NCBI GenBank assembly: GCA_963693315.1
Contig: OY856188.1
Coordinates: 1 to 64,000 of the forward strand
From: Diogma glabrata
Taxonomy: Eukaryota > Arthropoda > Insecta > Diptera > Cylindrotomidae
Length of the DNA: 64,000 nt
Reading direction: 5' to 3'
Below, one piece after another: positions 35,782 to 46,370 of this stretch (its first letter is position 1; each line of letters starts with the position of its first letter). The notes beneath the pieces were generated by a model. That model worked only from the letters and a program-made list of their open reading frames with translations, ran no database searches and had not been told where the DNA came from. The position numbers were made by a program, and so were the translations under genes.

Positions 35782-36089
35782 TTTTGTTAGTCGTTGTTTG
35801 GCTGCCATACACCGAATATGATCATCAAAAATAAATTTTGCAGAGAGTATAGGCGATCGATTTGTCGTCGCACCACCACGATGTACTGTAAGATGTAAAC
35901 AACGTGAATCTTCTTTATCTCCTGCAACTTCCACATCCTGTAAAAAGCCAACTAATTTTGCTATACCCCAACCTAATCTTTTTGCATCTGGTTCAACCAA
36001 TATCAATTGAAGTATATCAATTACAAGAAAACGTCGATATTTGGTACCATCTTTCATAACAATTGTACATGCAATTAAGTCACTATTGT
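35782..36089 (-). CDS. ema: CLEC16A/ema exon (DLNNSDLIACT to AKQRLTK)
   Basis: Acceptor ag at 36090-36091 and donor gtaaga at 35776-35781. The split codon with the upstream exon gives Asn. The exon reads NSDLIACTIVMKDGTKYRRF, LVEPDAKRLGWGIAKLVGFL, QDVEVAGDKEDSR, FIFDDHIRCMAAKQRLTK. This is among the best conserved parts of the family. The frame is intact. Confidence 0.95.
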
Positions 36090-36146
36090 CTAAAATTTTT
36101 CAAAATAAAAAGAAACAAAATCAAAAATTATAGATATTTAATTTAC

Positions 36147-36412
36147 TCAAATCTAAAACATTATCAACATGAACGCATGTTGATAAATTTGTCAAAGGTA
36201 GTGATGTTTCTTCTTCTCCATTCAAATGGTGACATATTCTGCGAAGCAAAAAGAAAACACGAATGGCCCTTCTGGCTTTTTCAACCTCACCACAAGGAAG
36301 TCTTCGGGTAAATCCGATACCGGTCAATGGTGTACCAGTTGGAGGTAATAATATAGTAGAGTCCATACACAAAAATTCAACATTCAATATTGATTTTGTC
36401 ATTTCATTATAC
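36147..36412 (-). CDS. ema: CLEC16A/ema exon (LLPPTGTPLTGIGF)
   Basis: Acceptor ag at 36413-36414 and donor gtaaat at 36141-36146. It reads YNEMTKSILNVEFLCMDSTI, LLPPTGTPLTGIGFTRRLPC, GEVEKARRAIRVFFLLR and NVLDL, all family hallmarks. Both boundaries are in phase with their neighbours and the frame is clean. Confidence 0.95.
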
Positions 36413-36472
36413 CTTTAAATTGTATGAATATTTTATAATTAAAAGTGGCACACACAAGTATGAAATACTTAC

Positions 36473-36665
36473 TCGTCTTCAAACAAATCAAGAAATATAT
36501 CTTCCGATTTATAAAAATTTCTTAGCACTGTCATACTCTGACACCGTGCATTATGTATTCCATTTCGGTGAGTCTCTAATATAGCATTATCACTTAATCG
36601 ATCACATACAAGCTGACTAAACAGTTTTAGTGTTAGCTCTAAAGTAATCAAACGAATCCTACACG
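36473..36665 (-). CDS. ema: CLEC16A/ema exon (NFYKSEDIFLDLFEDE)
   Basis: Acceptor ag at 36666-36667, only six bases before the assembly gap, and donor gtaagt at 36467-36472. It reads CRIRLITLELTLKLFSQLV, SMTVLRNFYKSEDIFLDLFE and a split Glu codon. The adjoining upstream intron is lost in the run of N. Confidence 0.93.
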
Positions 36666-36673
36666 CTGTAATA

Positions 36674-36873
36674 NNNNNNNNNNNNNNNNNNNNNNNNNNN
36701 NNNNNNNNNNNNNNNNNNNNNNNNNNNNNNNNNNNNNNNNNNNNNNNNNNNNNNNNNNNNNNNNNNNNNNNNNNNNNNNNNNNNNNNNNNNNNNNNNNNN
36801 NNNNNNNNNNNNNNNNNNNNNNNNNNNNNNNNNNNNNNNNNNNNNNNNNNNNNNNNNNNNNNNNNNNNNNNNN
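36674..36873. other. assembly gap, 200 N
   Basis: Exactly 200 undetermined bases, a common placeholder length. On one side is a CLEC16A intron; on the other a long (AT)n tract, the likely cause of the break. All central CLEC16A exons are missing between 36665 and 39928 and none lies in the sequenced part, so the true gap is probably much larger than 200 bp unless those exons are deleted. Confidence 0.97.
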
Positions 36874-37108
<235 letters not shown>

Positions 37109-37339
37109 TAAAAGATTTTCTTTGGTATATAGCCCTTTTATATTTATTTTTTAAAATAATTTGACGTTTCGTTGGAGTTTCCCAACATTTTCAAAAATTA
37201 TTAAATTTACAAATAACACAAAAAGATAGAAATTATATAAACAAAGAAAAATTTTTTATAATGACAGTAAAAACAACGACAAAAAATTGTTATTTTTTAA
37301 AAAAAAAAGAAAAGATTGAGTTACTTTAAAAAAAAAAAT

Positions 37340-37755
37340 TTATAACAAGTTATCGTAAACGTTTTGAAGATAATGTGAATCATTTTGTATATTAATGGAT
37401 TTGTTTGTTTTTTGACTTTTTCTAATCATTATCATCTCCATGATTCTTCGTTTTTGATAGTTGGATTCTTTAGCAAGAATTTTAACATTGTCTTTCAGGC
37501 AAATTTTATGTTTTGTATTCTTGAGATGCTCTGACAAGGCACTTTTCGAAACTGAAGGATCATTGTTGTTAGATCCATTAATATGTTCGTTGATCCTTTT
37601 TCTTAAATATTGGTTTGTATTACCAACATATTCTGACAAGCAAGAACAAACAACTTTATATACTAAATTAGAATTTTGGTCCAATGGGACTTTATCTTTA
37701 AGGTTAGAAAAAAGGAAATCTAAAGAAAGATTAGATCTGCCAACAGTTTTAATAT
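37340..37755 (-). pseudogene. PLE linker and GIY-YIG endonuclease
   Basis: After the shift near 37755 the frame reads LKNYNIKTVGRSNLSL, then NLVYKVVCSCLSEYVGNTNQ, YLRKRINEH, SALSEHLKNTKHKI and an end at about 37340. The VYKV...YVG pair, the Arg of YLRKR and the downstream His/Glu segment correspond to the GIY-YIG nuclease fold that distinguishes canonical Penelope elements. It cleaves target DNA during retrotransposition. The first Tyr-Ile-Gly motif is YVG and the CCHH-type cysteines before it are partly lost (CSC remains). Confidence 0.87.
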
Positions 37756-37764
37756 TGTAATTTT

Positions 37765-38650
37765 TTAAAGTGCTCGTATTTTTTCAAAGAGATGTTTTAC
37801 ATATGGTAAAGAAATATATTTCTCATCTGGATCTTTTGAATTTCTGTTTTCTTGACCATTAATGTGTTTAAAAATAATACTATTAATTGTTTTATGAATT
37901 AAAATTTTTGGATATCCATTTTTTATTAAAGTGTTCTCTAAAAGTTCGAAATTTTCATTATGAAAACGATGATCTGACAATTTAATAATTTTTTCACATA
38001 AAATTTTGATTGAGTTAATTTTATAGTTGTGTGGTAACCACGATTTATAATTCAAATAACGGCCTGACCAAGTGTCTTTGTGGTACCAATTTGTTGACAA
38101 AGTTCCATCGATGTTTTTTATAACTTTTGTGTCTAAAAATGCCAAACAACTATTATTTTCCAGTTCAATTGTAAATTTAATGTGTTCATCAAAACCATTA
38201 AAGGCATTTAAGAAATTATTAATTTCATGTGATGGAATTGCGGTAAATATGTCATCTACATAACGATAGTAAAAAAGTGGAGAAAAATTTAAGGATGATA
38301 ATACGGCAGTTTCAACAAATTCTATCACTAAATTAGCTAATATGGGACTAATAGGTGAACCATTGGAGAGCCAAACTTTTGTCCTATATATTTTCCCATT
38401 AAAAGTGAAAATACAATTATTTAAAACTAATTCCAAACCTTCAATGAACTGCGTTTTTTAACAATTTAGTTTTCGATCTTCTTTTGATAGCCCTCCAGTC
38501 ATTATTAATTAGCTTCAAAACAAGATCACTATCTATATTAGTAAAGAGTGATATTACATCTAATGAGAGTAACATATAGCCTGGTGGTAAAACAAAATTT
38601 TTAATTTTACTAATAAAATCTTCTGAATTTTTTAAAAAAGATGATGTGTT
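37765..38650 (-). pseudogene. PLE reverse transcriptase region
   Basis: The frame entering from the microsatellite reads [31 protein letters not shown] (RT motif with the first catalytic Asp) and then [10 protein letters not shown]. An A-run shift near 38458 follows. The second frame (38436-37765) has LSNGSPISPILANLVIE (the PQG-equivalent motif), YYRYVDDIFTAI with the catalytic Asp pair, LAFLDTKV (primer-grip region) and HKTINSII. These motifs belong to the PLE group, which is related to telomerase. The frame then shifts in an A/T run near 37755 into the linker. Confidence 0.9.
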
Positions 38651-38661
38651 TCCAACACTTG

Positions 38662-39140
<479 letters not shown>

Positions 39141-39319
39141 CTTTTTGATAGTAAATAAATAGTCTCTTTATTAAATTTATGTTTATACAACGGACATTCG
39201 GCTCTATCGGACAACCCCTCGCCCGCATTGGTCCGTTATATCGAGGGTTTACTGTATTTTCATTGTACTCTTTCCTTAAATTTTTTTGTCCTCCTTTTGA
39301 TTGAAAAAAAATGGTCACC

Positions 39320-39730
39320 TTACTAATGCCAATTGCAGAATGAATGGAGAACACAAATTGCGTTGGTATTAGACCACGTGCCGATCATAATCACCTTAGG
39401 CCGTTCCATAAATAAAATTAATTCCGAAAGAAGACATATATTAATTTTAACAAAGCTGACTGGGAAATCTTTACAAATTTTACCGAAACTGAATTCAGTA
39501 AACATTTTTACCACTTGACGCCCTCTCTGGGGAAAAACAATTCAAAGTCATTTTTAATAAAGCTAGAGCTCACTACATTCCGGCTGACAGAATCCAAAAG
39601 ATCAAGCCAAACTTTCCACATGAAGCCTGCAGTGTTGTTTCTACTCAAAGAGATGAAATCCATAAAGCAGATCCAGCAGACTTCAGAATGCCCGACCTGA
39701 ATAAACGAATTAACAAGTTGGTCTCAAAAG
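39320..39730 (+). pseudogene. non-LTR retrotransposon fragment (endonuclease end to pre-RT)
   Basis: In shifting plus-strand frames: [20 protein letters not shown] (end of the APE endonuclease, the SDH...I motif), FNKADWEIFTNFTE-like and then AHYIPADRIQKIKPNFPHEA and ADPADFRMPDLNKRINKLV. This is the linker typical of a Jockey-related family different from Jockey-1, -2 and -3. At least three frame changes occur. It lies in a CLEC16A intron, antisense to the gene. The fragment at 61925-62178 could be the C-terminus of the same family. Confidence 0.7.
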
Positions 39731-39927
39731 AAATAATTTTTCTTTTCTCAAAATAAATTTTCATACAAACTTGGTTCTCATGATTAAAAGTAATTATTAT
39801 GGAGAATGATTCCTTCCAAGCTTCATAAAAATTTACAATTTTTTGGTTGGTCTGACATGAAATTATTCTACTTAACAATTTGTTTTGTTTTATAAACAAA
39901 ACACTTATAATTTTAAATATTACTTAC

Positions 39928-40066
39928 ATAAAGAAGTTTCATTCCGTATATTTTCAAATAAATATTGAGTGTTTGTAAAAGTTGTACACACACAAAACTT
40001 GAGCCACCACTCTTTTGTCGCATTATGTGTAAGAAATAAGAAAGCATATTCTTTTCCAAGAAAAAA
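39928..40066 (-). CDS. ema: CLEC16A/ema exon 2 (one-base frame break)
   Basis: Acceptor ag at 40067-40068 and donor gtaagt at 39922-39927. The split Asp codon joins to FFLEKNMLSYFLHIMRQKSG, then GSSFVCVQLLQTLNI, very close to the fly protein as remembered. After LNI one base is missing in a T/A run (near 39960). In the next frame the exon ends FENIRNETSLY, as expected for the family. The break is therefore a single-base deletion, either an assembly error or a real lesion. Confidence 0.92.
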
Positions 40067-40122
40067 CTAGAATTAAAAAACAATTTTATAAACATTTTGT
40101 TTTTACTACTAGATATTATTAC

Positions 40123-40324
40123 TCAAAAACAGACGAATCATTCTGGTCACCCCATATTAGAATTTCAGCAATTGATCGTAATGATTCAACAAGTAAACCC
40201 CGATTTTGTTCCGATACTGTTGTATTTCGCTCTAAAACACTGTATAAATACTTGAGGTGATCAAGAGATAAACGATTCTTAGGTTTATTCCATGCGCCAC
40301 CAACCAACTACGACTTCGAAACAT
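40123..40324 (-). CDS. ema: CLEC16A/ema exon 1 with start codon
   Basis: The ATG at 40324-40322 begins MFRSRSW, the expected N-terminus. One base appears to be missing in a T run (near 40303). The other frame then reads GGAWNKPKNRLSLDHLKYLY, SVLERNTTVSEQNRGLLVE and SLRSIAEILIWGDQNDSSVF, ending at donor gtaata (40117-40122). CLEC16A/ema is a cytosolic, membrane-associated protein acting in endosome-lysosome maturation and autophagy. Exons 1-2 plus the five 3' exons account for the two ends of the protein; the middle (roughly residues 115 to 480 by comparison with the human protein) is not in the window. Confidence 0.93.
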
Positions 40325-41039
40325 ATTCACCTTTTGGTTTTGATCTACTACTTTTACTATGATATATGTTATAATTTATTTTAAAATAATTGTTATTTAT
40401 GTCTTTTTACAATAACGCTGATCCAATAAATTTACAAAACTTATTTGTAATAATTGTTGTTTTCATCTTTAAAACTTTTTTGTTCACATTTCATTGAAGT
40501 CAGCTGTTGCTGAACACAAATCCAACCAATAAGTTTATAAGGTTATGAATAAAAATTATGGTCTACACTCGTCAACGTATGAATATACAGTTAAATTGCC
40601 CAATTTAATTGAATAAAATAATTTTATATAATTATTGACATTGATTTGACATTTTCAATGATTTTTTTGACATTTTCAATATGGCGGCAAATAAGAAATA
40701 AGTATCAAATAAGTCGTCGTTTGGAAAGCACCCTTAGTAGAAAAATTATTATTACATATTTATTTATTAGTAAAAATTAGTTATTTGTAAAATTGAAATT
40801 TGTAAATTCATTTTGACAAAGAACAAAGTATTTTAGTTTATGCAATTTTATTTTTGACAGCTTTTCCCGCTGCCGCCTTGTAACAACAGCGAAATTGTAG
40901 ACGTTTTTTTTTATCGTCCAACGTTATCGTCCGTGTTGTGTTTCTACCTTATTTCTAATTTATCGTCGGCGATGATTATTGCCAGATATCAATTTTATTT
41001 TTATTTGGCTTCAAGGGTAATTTTTAATGTTATTGTGAC
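40325..41039. other. CLEC16A upstream region, no other gene seen
   Basis: AT-rich sequence that should include the promoter and 5' untranslated region of CLEC16A/ema. A GC-richer patch at 40860-40985 (tttatcgtccaacgttatcg) resembles the tandem repeat at 41941-42306. No core promoter element can be assigned with confidence. Confidence 0.4.
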
Positions 41040-41900
41040 CAGTGGCGTACGCAGGATTGAGCTATGGGGGGGGGGGGGGGGGTTTAGATAAAAAATTCAA
41101 TTTGAGTTCCGTTTTTATACGGAACACTACTGTTGAGACTACGAGTGTATTCTGTAGTCTGTTGTATTAAAATCGGTTATCTCATAAACTATAAATCCTA
41201 TGGACCTGAAATTTAAGATGCGTATAAAAGTAACTTGGTGACCCTGAAGAAGACAGATACAAAAAAAAATGGTTCCCCTTTTTTTTACGGGGTGCAATGT
41301 AAGGCCTTTAAAAAAATACATTTTTTACCGAGTCAAGTAGGGTATCATATGAAAGGGCTTGAATTCAGTATCCCTTTAAAATGTATTCTATAATTTTTTA
41401 CTGTACAGTTTTTTGAATGAAATTGAATAATAGCGTTTTTTCATGTTTTCTTTCCCCACTTAGTTCCGAACCTATTTAATAAAAAAACTTCAAAAGTCTT
41501 AGGAAATATAGAAGAAGTGGTATCTTTTGAACGAAAAATATAGCGAAGTTTAAAATACTCATAATCGTATTTATTAAGCGGGTGGATATGAGAAGGGGGA
41601 AAACACCATTTAAAACCCAGCCATGTGAGATATCATATGAACGAGCACTTAATTCAAGAAACATTGTAATTATTTTTAGAATTTTGCAGTGCACAGTTTT
41701 TGAATTATTGTCAAACAAGTGCAACAAAAAGTTGGTCCCACCCCTTGGGTTTCGAGCTTAATTGACAGAAAAATTTGAAAAACAGAAAAAGGAAGTTTGG
41801 TAAACTCTGAACGAAAACTATAGCGAAGTGTCACTTAATTATTTTTCTGATGGGGTGAGATTTTGAGGGGGTGAGATTGGAAAAGGGTGAAACAAATCTT
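41040..41900. repeat. modular ~285-bp repeats beginning with a G17 run
   Basis: It starts ccagtggcgtacgcaggatt and then an uninterrupted G run. Two diverged modules follow. Matching landmarks are gggtatcatatgaaagggct (41340) with gatatcatatgaacgagcac (41630), cagttttttgaat (41405/41695), and aacgaaaaatatagcgaagt (41530) with aacgaaaactatagcgaagt (41811). A lone gagatatcatatcaagactt at 47265 is related. There is no coding potential and the family is unknown. Confidence 0.65.
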
Positions 41901-41940
41901 TTTTGACCCTAATAAGTGGAAAGAGCGAATGAAAGAGCTT

Positions 41941-42306
41941 TTCGTTTATCGCTGTAGTTGTGTTTGAAATGTATGTATCCTGTGTATGTTACTAACGTCG
42001 TCGTCGGCCGATTTCGCCCGTGTTGTGTTTCTAGCTATAGAATCTAAATTTTCTCCGACGAAAAAAACTTTTTCGTTCATCGCTGTAGTTGTGTTTGAAA
42101 TGTATGTATCCTGTGTATTCTAATGTTACTAACGTCGTCGTCGGACGATTTCGCCCGTGTTGTGTTTCTAGCTATAGAATCTAAATTTTCTCCGACGAAA
42201 AAAACTTTTTCGTTTATCGCTGTAGTTTTGTTTGAAATGTATGTATCCTGTGTATTCTAATGTTACTAACGTCGTCATCGCTCGTGTTGTGTTTCTAGCT
42301 TTATAT
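41941..42306. repeat. ~135-bp tandem repeat, 3 copies
   Basis: Copies begin ttcgtttatcgctgtagt at 41941, 42072 and 42209. Each continues with gaaatgtatgtatcctgtg, actaacgtcgtcgtcg and cgtgttgtgtttctagct. Periods are 131 and 137 bp, the difference being a tattctaa insertion; the third copy is truncated. Identity between copies is high. Confidence 0.93.
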
Positions 42307-42477
42307 TGCAACGTAATGGAACGTTGTAGATATTCTTTTCAGTTGTTTCTTTTATTTTTGCGTTATTTTGTTAAATAAATTTGACAATAGACAGATCTAG
42401 AAAAATGTGACTTTTTTCAGTTCGATTCTCAAACATTTTAATAATTTTGTTTGTTCAAACTTAACAAGTATTATAAT
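42307..42477. other. spacer, no gene
   Basis: AT-rich. It contains cgattctcaaacatttta (42423-42440), which recurs in the same orientation as cgattctcaagtatttta at 42716-42733, on the other side of the palindrome. Confidence 0.4.
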
Positions 42478-42713
42478 AAATTTCACTAATGAAATTAAAA
42501 TAAAAACGCCAATTTCTTGATAACTAATAGTTTTTATTTACAATATATACGTATTTTGAGAGCTATGCTTTCATCGACAGTAGTATATATCAAAACTGTT
42601 TTGATATATACTACTGTCGATGAAAGTATAGCTTTCGAAATCGTATATAGTAAATAAAAACTATTAGTTAACAAGAAATAGGCGTTTTTATTTTAATTTT
42701 ATTAGTGAAATTT
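42478..42713. repeat. 236-bp near-perfect palindrome, 1-nt centre
   Basis: The left arm 42478-42596 and right arm 42598-42713 are inverted copies meeting at a single T (caaaac-t-gttttg). The innermost ~25 bp pair perfectly; the outer arms differ at scattered bases. The sequence agctatgctttcatcgacag resembles PLE-style ends, so the palindrome may be a head-to-head junction of element termini. Confidence 0.9.
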
Positions 42714-44025
42714 ATCGATTCTCAAGTATTTTAAGGGCAAAACAAAAAAAATAAATGCAAAACTACAAAATAAATGCAAAACTGAGAGTTTTGCCCGCTC
42801 TGAGGTCAAAACTTAAAGTCGTTTCCACATGACAAAAATTTTTGCCGGATTGCTAGCAACGATTTTCTAATTTTTGGTTAATCGAAAACTTGCTTTATTT
42901 GGATATTATGCCACATGTATGGTAAATTAGAATACCTATCGATTAAAATAAACAAAGCTTATTATTATATTAATTTTATTAATTGATGAATTTTCCAAAA
43001 ATCATTTTGCACGATTTCTACCGCCAATAGAAATAAGAAATCGTTCATAAATCTCTACTGATTTTTGGAGAATTATGAACGATTTTTGTAGAATTATGAT
43101 CGATTTTTTATCGTTCGGATTTAACCTCACATCGTGGTATTTTTCATTTTGAAAGTTTATGTTTTTGTGATTGATTATAATTTACGTTGAGTTTGTTTTA
43201 AGTTAAAATTTTAGAAATATAATAACATTCATAATAAACATTTTCATTTTAAATTCAATATAACAATTCATATTTTTTTTGCAAACTGTCATTTTTAGTG
43301 TTGTTGTTGTTGTAAATATCGCCGATAAATTTTTTGTTGGTCACCCTACAAATACATATTACGCGCGACTATGTAAATGAAAAATGTGCAATTTTAAATG
43401 TCAAACGGCATATTTTTTAATTAGAGTGAGATCACAATATGCCGATCACGGTATGCCTCTTTTTCTCCAATTCGAAACTATCGATTACAGTTTTAGCAAG
43501 ATGACTTTAACTTAGGCACTACCCAATTTTTTTGTTTTTAGGGTACTTTTATATAAGCATACTATAAAATTTTTTTTTGAAAATCTGTCCCGGGGACCAA
43601 GATACAGCCCTTTGAAAAAAAAATCGTATAAAAATACACTTTTTTTACAAAATGTTGCAATTTAAATGACGTTTAATGTTATTTTTGATATACAATTTCA
43701 AAGAATCAACATGAATAACTAAATAAAAAATAATTATAACCTTAGGGGCCCACGTTATTGGAAGATTACTTGAACTAAGGCGCAAGTGGATTTTTTTTAT
43801 TATTTTTATCGTAAATTAAGAAAATTTAGTAAAAGGACAGTTTTATTAATCTGTTTATCTTAAAAGCACATACGAAATAAAGCAAAAATTAAAAAAACAG
43901 AAAAAATTCTTGTCAAAAGAGTGTAATTTTGTATGTATTTTGCTTTTTTCAAAGGCCTGTATCTTGGACCACGGGAATCCGATATGGTTAAGAAATTACA
44001 AAATAAACCAAGGGATCTTATATTA
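42714..44025. other. non-coding stretch, no gene seen
   Basis: AT-rich with several short local repeats (for example atttttggagaattatgaac and gatttttgtagaattatga near 43060-43100). No supported gene, RNA or complete element. Confidence 0.5.
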
Positions 44026-44635
44026 TTATGATTTATGGTGGTTTGTTATGTTGAATAGCGGTGAACAAATTTTGGCTTCATCTGAGTTCATAAGATGGTA
44101 ATTTTGTGCGGAAGCTACAAAAGTAGCCATTTTGTGCTCTTTAAATCTGGTTTCGAAATTCCTGCTTGTTTGTCCGACATATATCGGTTCGCAATCCAAA
44201 CAGTTTATTTTATAAACTCCAGACTTTTTTGACTGTGGTTCCTGATCCTTAAAGTTATTTATTTGACTTTTCAAAGTTCTTGTTGGAAGTGTAACTATAT
44301 CTATATTATGTTTTTGGAATATTTTCTCTAATTTGTTGGTTATGTTGGGAACATATGGTACTCTTATTCTATTGCTTGGTTGTTTTTCTTTTAAAGGAAT
44401 GGGACCGGTTTGCTGTTTAATGGTATGTTTTTTATGGTGTTTCTGAATTATGTTGTTAGCGAAATCTACGGAATAACCATTATCGACGGCTGTTTTTCTG
44501 ATATATTTTACCTCTTCATCAAATTCCAGTTTTTCCATAGGGATTGTAAATAAACGGTGTGCCATTGAATGAAAAGCTGCTTTCTTATGTGGCAGTTTAT
44601 ATGTAAAACGGAAATTAAAGCACAATGAACGGAGG
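44026..44635 (-). pseudogene. Penelope-like element C-terminal fragment with GIY-YIG
   Basis: A minus-strand frame reading TYKLPHKKAAFHSMAHRLF (thumb/linker block of PLEs), VKYIRKTAVDNGYSVDFANN, RIRVPYVPNITNKLEKIFQK and then the GIY-YIG module: KKSGVYKINCLDCEPIYVGQ, TSRNFETRFKEHK. Here the cysteines of the CCHH-type motif (INCLDCE) are intact, unlike the copy at 37340-37755. The two are from different PLE subfamilies. The RT catalytic core is absent because the element is truncated at about 44635. The open frame extends further upstream but without family resemblance. Confidence 0.88.
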
Positions 44636-44826
44636 GAAAAAAGCGGAACGGACACTAAACACAAATTCAAACTTTTACGGAAGACATAACCTCAAATATT
44701 GTTTATTTTTTCTACATATTTATATAAATAAGATTTCAACAAATTTCATAAAATATGAATATAATTTAGCAAATCTATAAAATAATACATAAAAATATAA
44801 ATAAAATATAAGTTTTTGGATAGTTA

Positions 44827-45288
44827 TGTCGTGTTCTTTGGCAAAAAAAAATTGATCTGAGATCAAAAAAATTAACAAATTAGCTGTCAGTTGGTGTTCT
44901 TTGGCAAAAAAAAGATTGATTTATTTTGTGATCTAGATCAAGTTTTAAAAATCTAGATTTTTTGGTAAATTTTACAAATACATTGAAATATTATTTTTAA
45001 TTTCCAATTTTATGTAAACAAAAAACCCGCCATTTTAATTATTATTTTGTTTAAAAATAATTTATTATTATTTAAATTACTAATTAATAAAAAAGTTATT
45101 ACAAATAAAATGATAAAACGTAAAATCTATCATTTTCAAATGTAAACATAACCAAACATATCAAGTGATGGAACAAAAAGTCAAAACAATTTACTACTAC
45201 ATTTACAAAAGTAGATTGATTTATTTTATGCTGTTCGTTGGCAAGCAAATAAATCAATCTTTTTTCGATCAAGCCAAAGAACACGACA
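44827..45288. mobile_element. PIF/Harbinger-like MITE, TIR TGTCGTGTTCTTTGGC
   Basis: A 462-bp non-coding element with 16-bp perfect terminal inverted repeats (tgtcgtgttctttggc at 44827-44842; complement at 45273-45288). It is flanked by TTA on both sides (44824-44826 and 45289-45291). Subterminal gattgatttattttgtgat and aaataaatcaatctttttt add to the inverted structure. No transposase. Confidence 0.82.
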
Positions 45289-45292
45289 TTAA

Positions 45293-45517
45293 GGCCCTCT
45301 ATACACTTTAGCTAACTATGCGAACTATGTTTTTAAAAAAATAATGTTTTAACGCGAATAATATTTTTTAAACAAAATGTAATGAATGTAATGTTTCCTT
45401 TTTTATTTTATTTTTTTAAATGTTTTGTTTCCGCAATGTTTTTTTGTATAATTACGTTGTATACAAAAAACATAGTTCGCATAGTTCACATAGTTTAGCT
45501 CAAGTGTATAGCGGGCC
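45293..45517. mobile_element. PIF/Harbinger-like MITE, family GGCCCGC (copy B)
   Basis: Same family as 24218-24424: ggccctctatacac at the left and gtgtatagcgggcc at the right, with internal gaactatgtttttaaaaaaa and aatatttttt blocks. It begins immediately after the TTA of the preceding MITE, so the two elements sit side by side. Confidence 0.78.
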
Positions 45518-45741
45518 TAAGCTATACACTTGGGCTAAACTATGCGAACTATGGTTTTAAAAAAATAATGTTTTGAAGCGAATAATATTTTTTAAACAAA
45601 ATGTAATGAATGTAATGTTTCCTTTTTTATTTTCTTTTTTTAAATTATTTGTTTCCGTAATGTTTTTTTGTATAATTACGTTGTATACAAAAAACATAGT
45701 TTGCATAGTTCACATAGTTTAGCTCAAGTGTATAGTGGGCC
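45518..45741. mobile_element. PIF/Harbinger-like MITE, family GGCCCGC (copy C)
   Basis: A second copy directly abutting copy B; the shared boundary is gggcctaagctatacac. It ends gtgtatagtgggcc followed by TTAA. B and C are close relatives over their whole length, so this is probably a tandem duplication or insertion of one copy into the end of the other. Confidence 0.78.
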
Positions 45742-45746
45742 TTAAG

Positions 45747-46287
45747 ACGGAGCGGTTGTACGAACGGATTGAGGCGGATAAAAAACGAACGGAACGGAAC
45801 GGATCTATTGTGTTTGAACCTTTAATTTTAATGCATTTTATATTACTAATCCACCAATATCTATAAAGTGGAATGTGTATTACTTCAAAATTTAGTTTTT
45901 TTATAAAGTAGAAACCCGATTATGCGGCATTCAATTAACTGAATATTCAGTTAACCGGCATTTTAAATTTTTGAATTTTTTCCTCTTTCACAAGAAACCC
46001 GTTTTTATTGTTTAAAAATTCACAAGAAATATATTTTGCTTTAACTATTATTTATTTAAAATATTCTTATGATTTATTTCATTTACTTATTTTTGTATTT
46101 GTATAAAATATTATTTGCAATCTATGTTTTAAACAACTTAAAATACATATACAAAAATATGTTTCTAGTGCAAAAAATCCCATATAGTGTAAAAACATTC
46201 CATTATATGGAGTCTAATGGCAGTGGAAAAATTCAACTTAAGCAAAATAAATAAGTGATGAAGAAGTTTTACTTCGAAATTGTCATC
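45747..46287. other. non-coding stretch, no gene seen
   Basis: It starts with a run of cggaacggaacgga-type motifs (45747-45805) that loosely mirrors gcggaacggacac at 44643, on the far side of the MITE cluster. The cluster may have inserted into an older inverted-repeat element. No supported coding sequence. Confidence 0.35.
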
Positions 46288-46370
46288 GCCTCATCGGCTT
46301 AATCGATAGCGTATCTGCCTAAGGATTCGAACCAGGCACTGAGGAGGAAGGTTCGAATTCATCCGAAACA
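46288..46370 (+). pseudogene. tRNA-like sequence (tRNA pseudogene or SINE head)
   Basis: cggcttaatcgatagcg resembles an A box and ggttcgaattc matches a B box, about 50 nt apart. A small insertion (aaggattcgaaccagg) interrupts the anticodon region. The acceptor arms do not pair well, so it is not a functional tRNA. Confidence 0.4.

Noticed and set aside
37461..37760. 99-codon plus-strand frame in the Penelope element
   Set aside because: A shadow of the GIY-YIG region read on the opposite strand.
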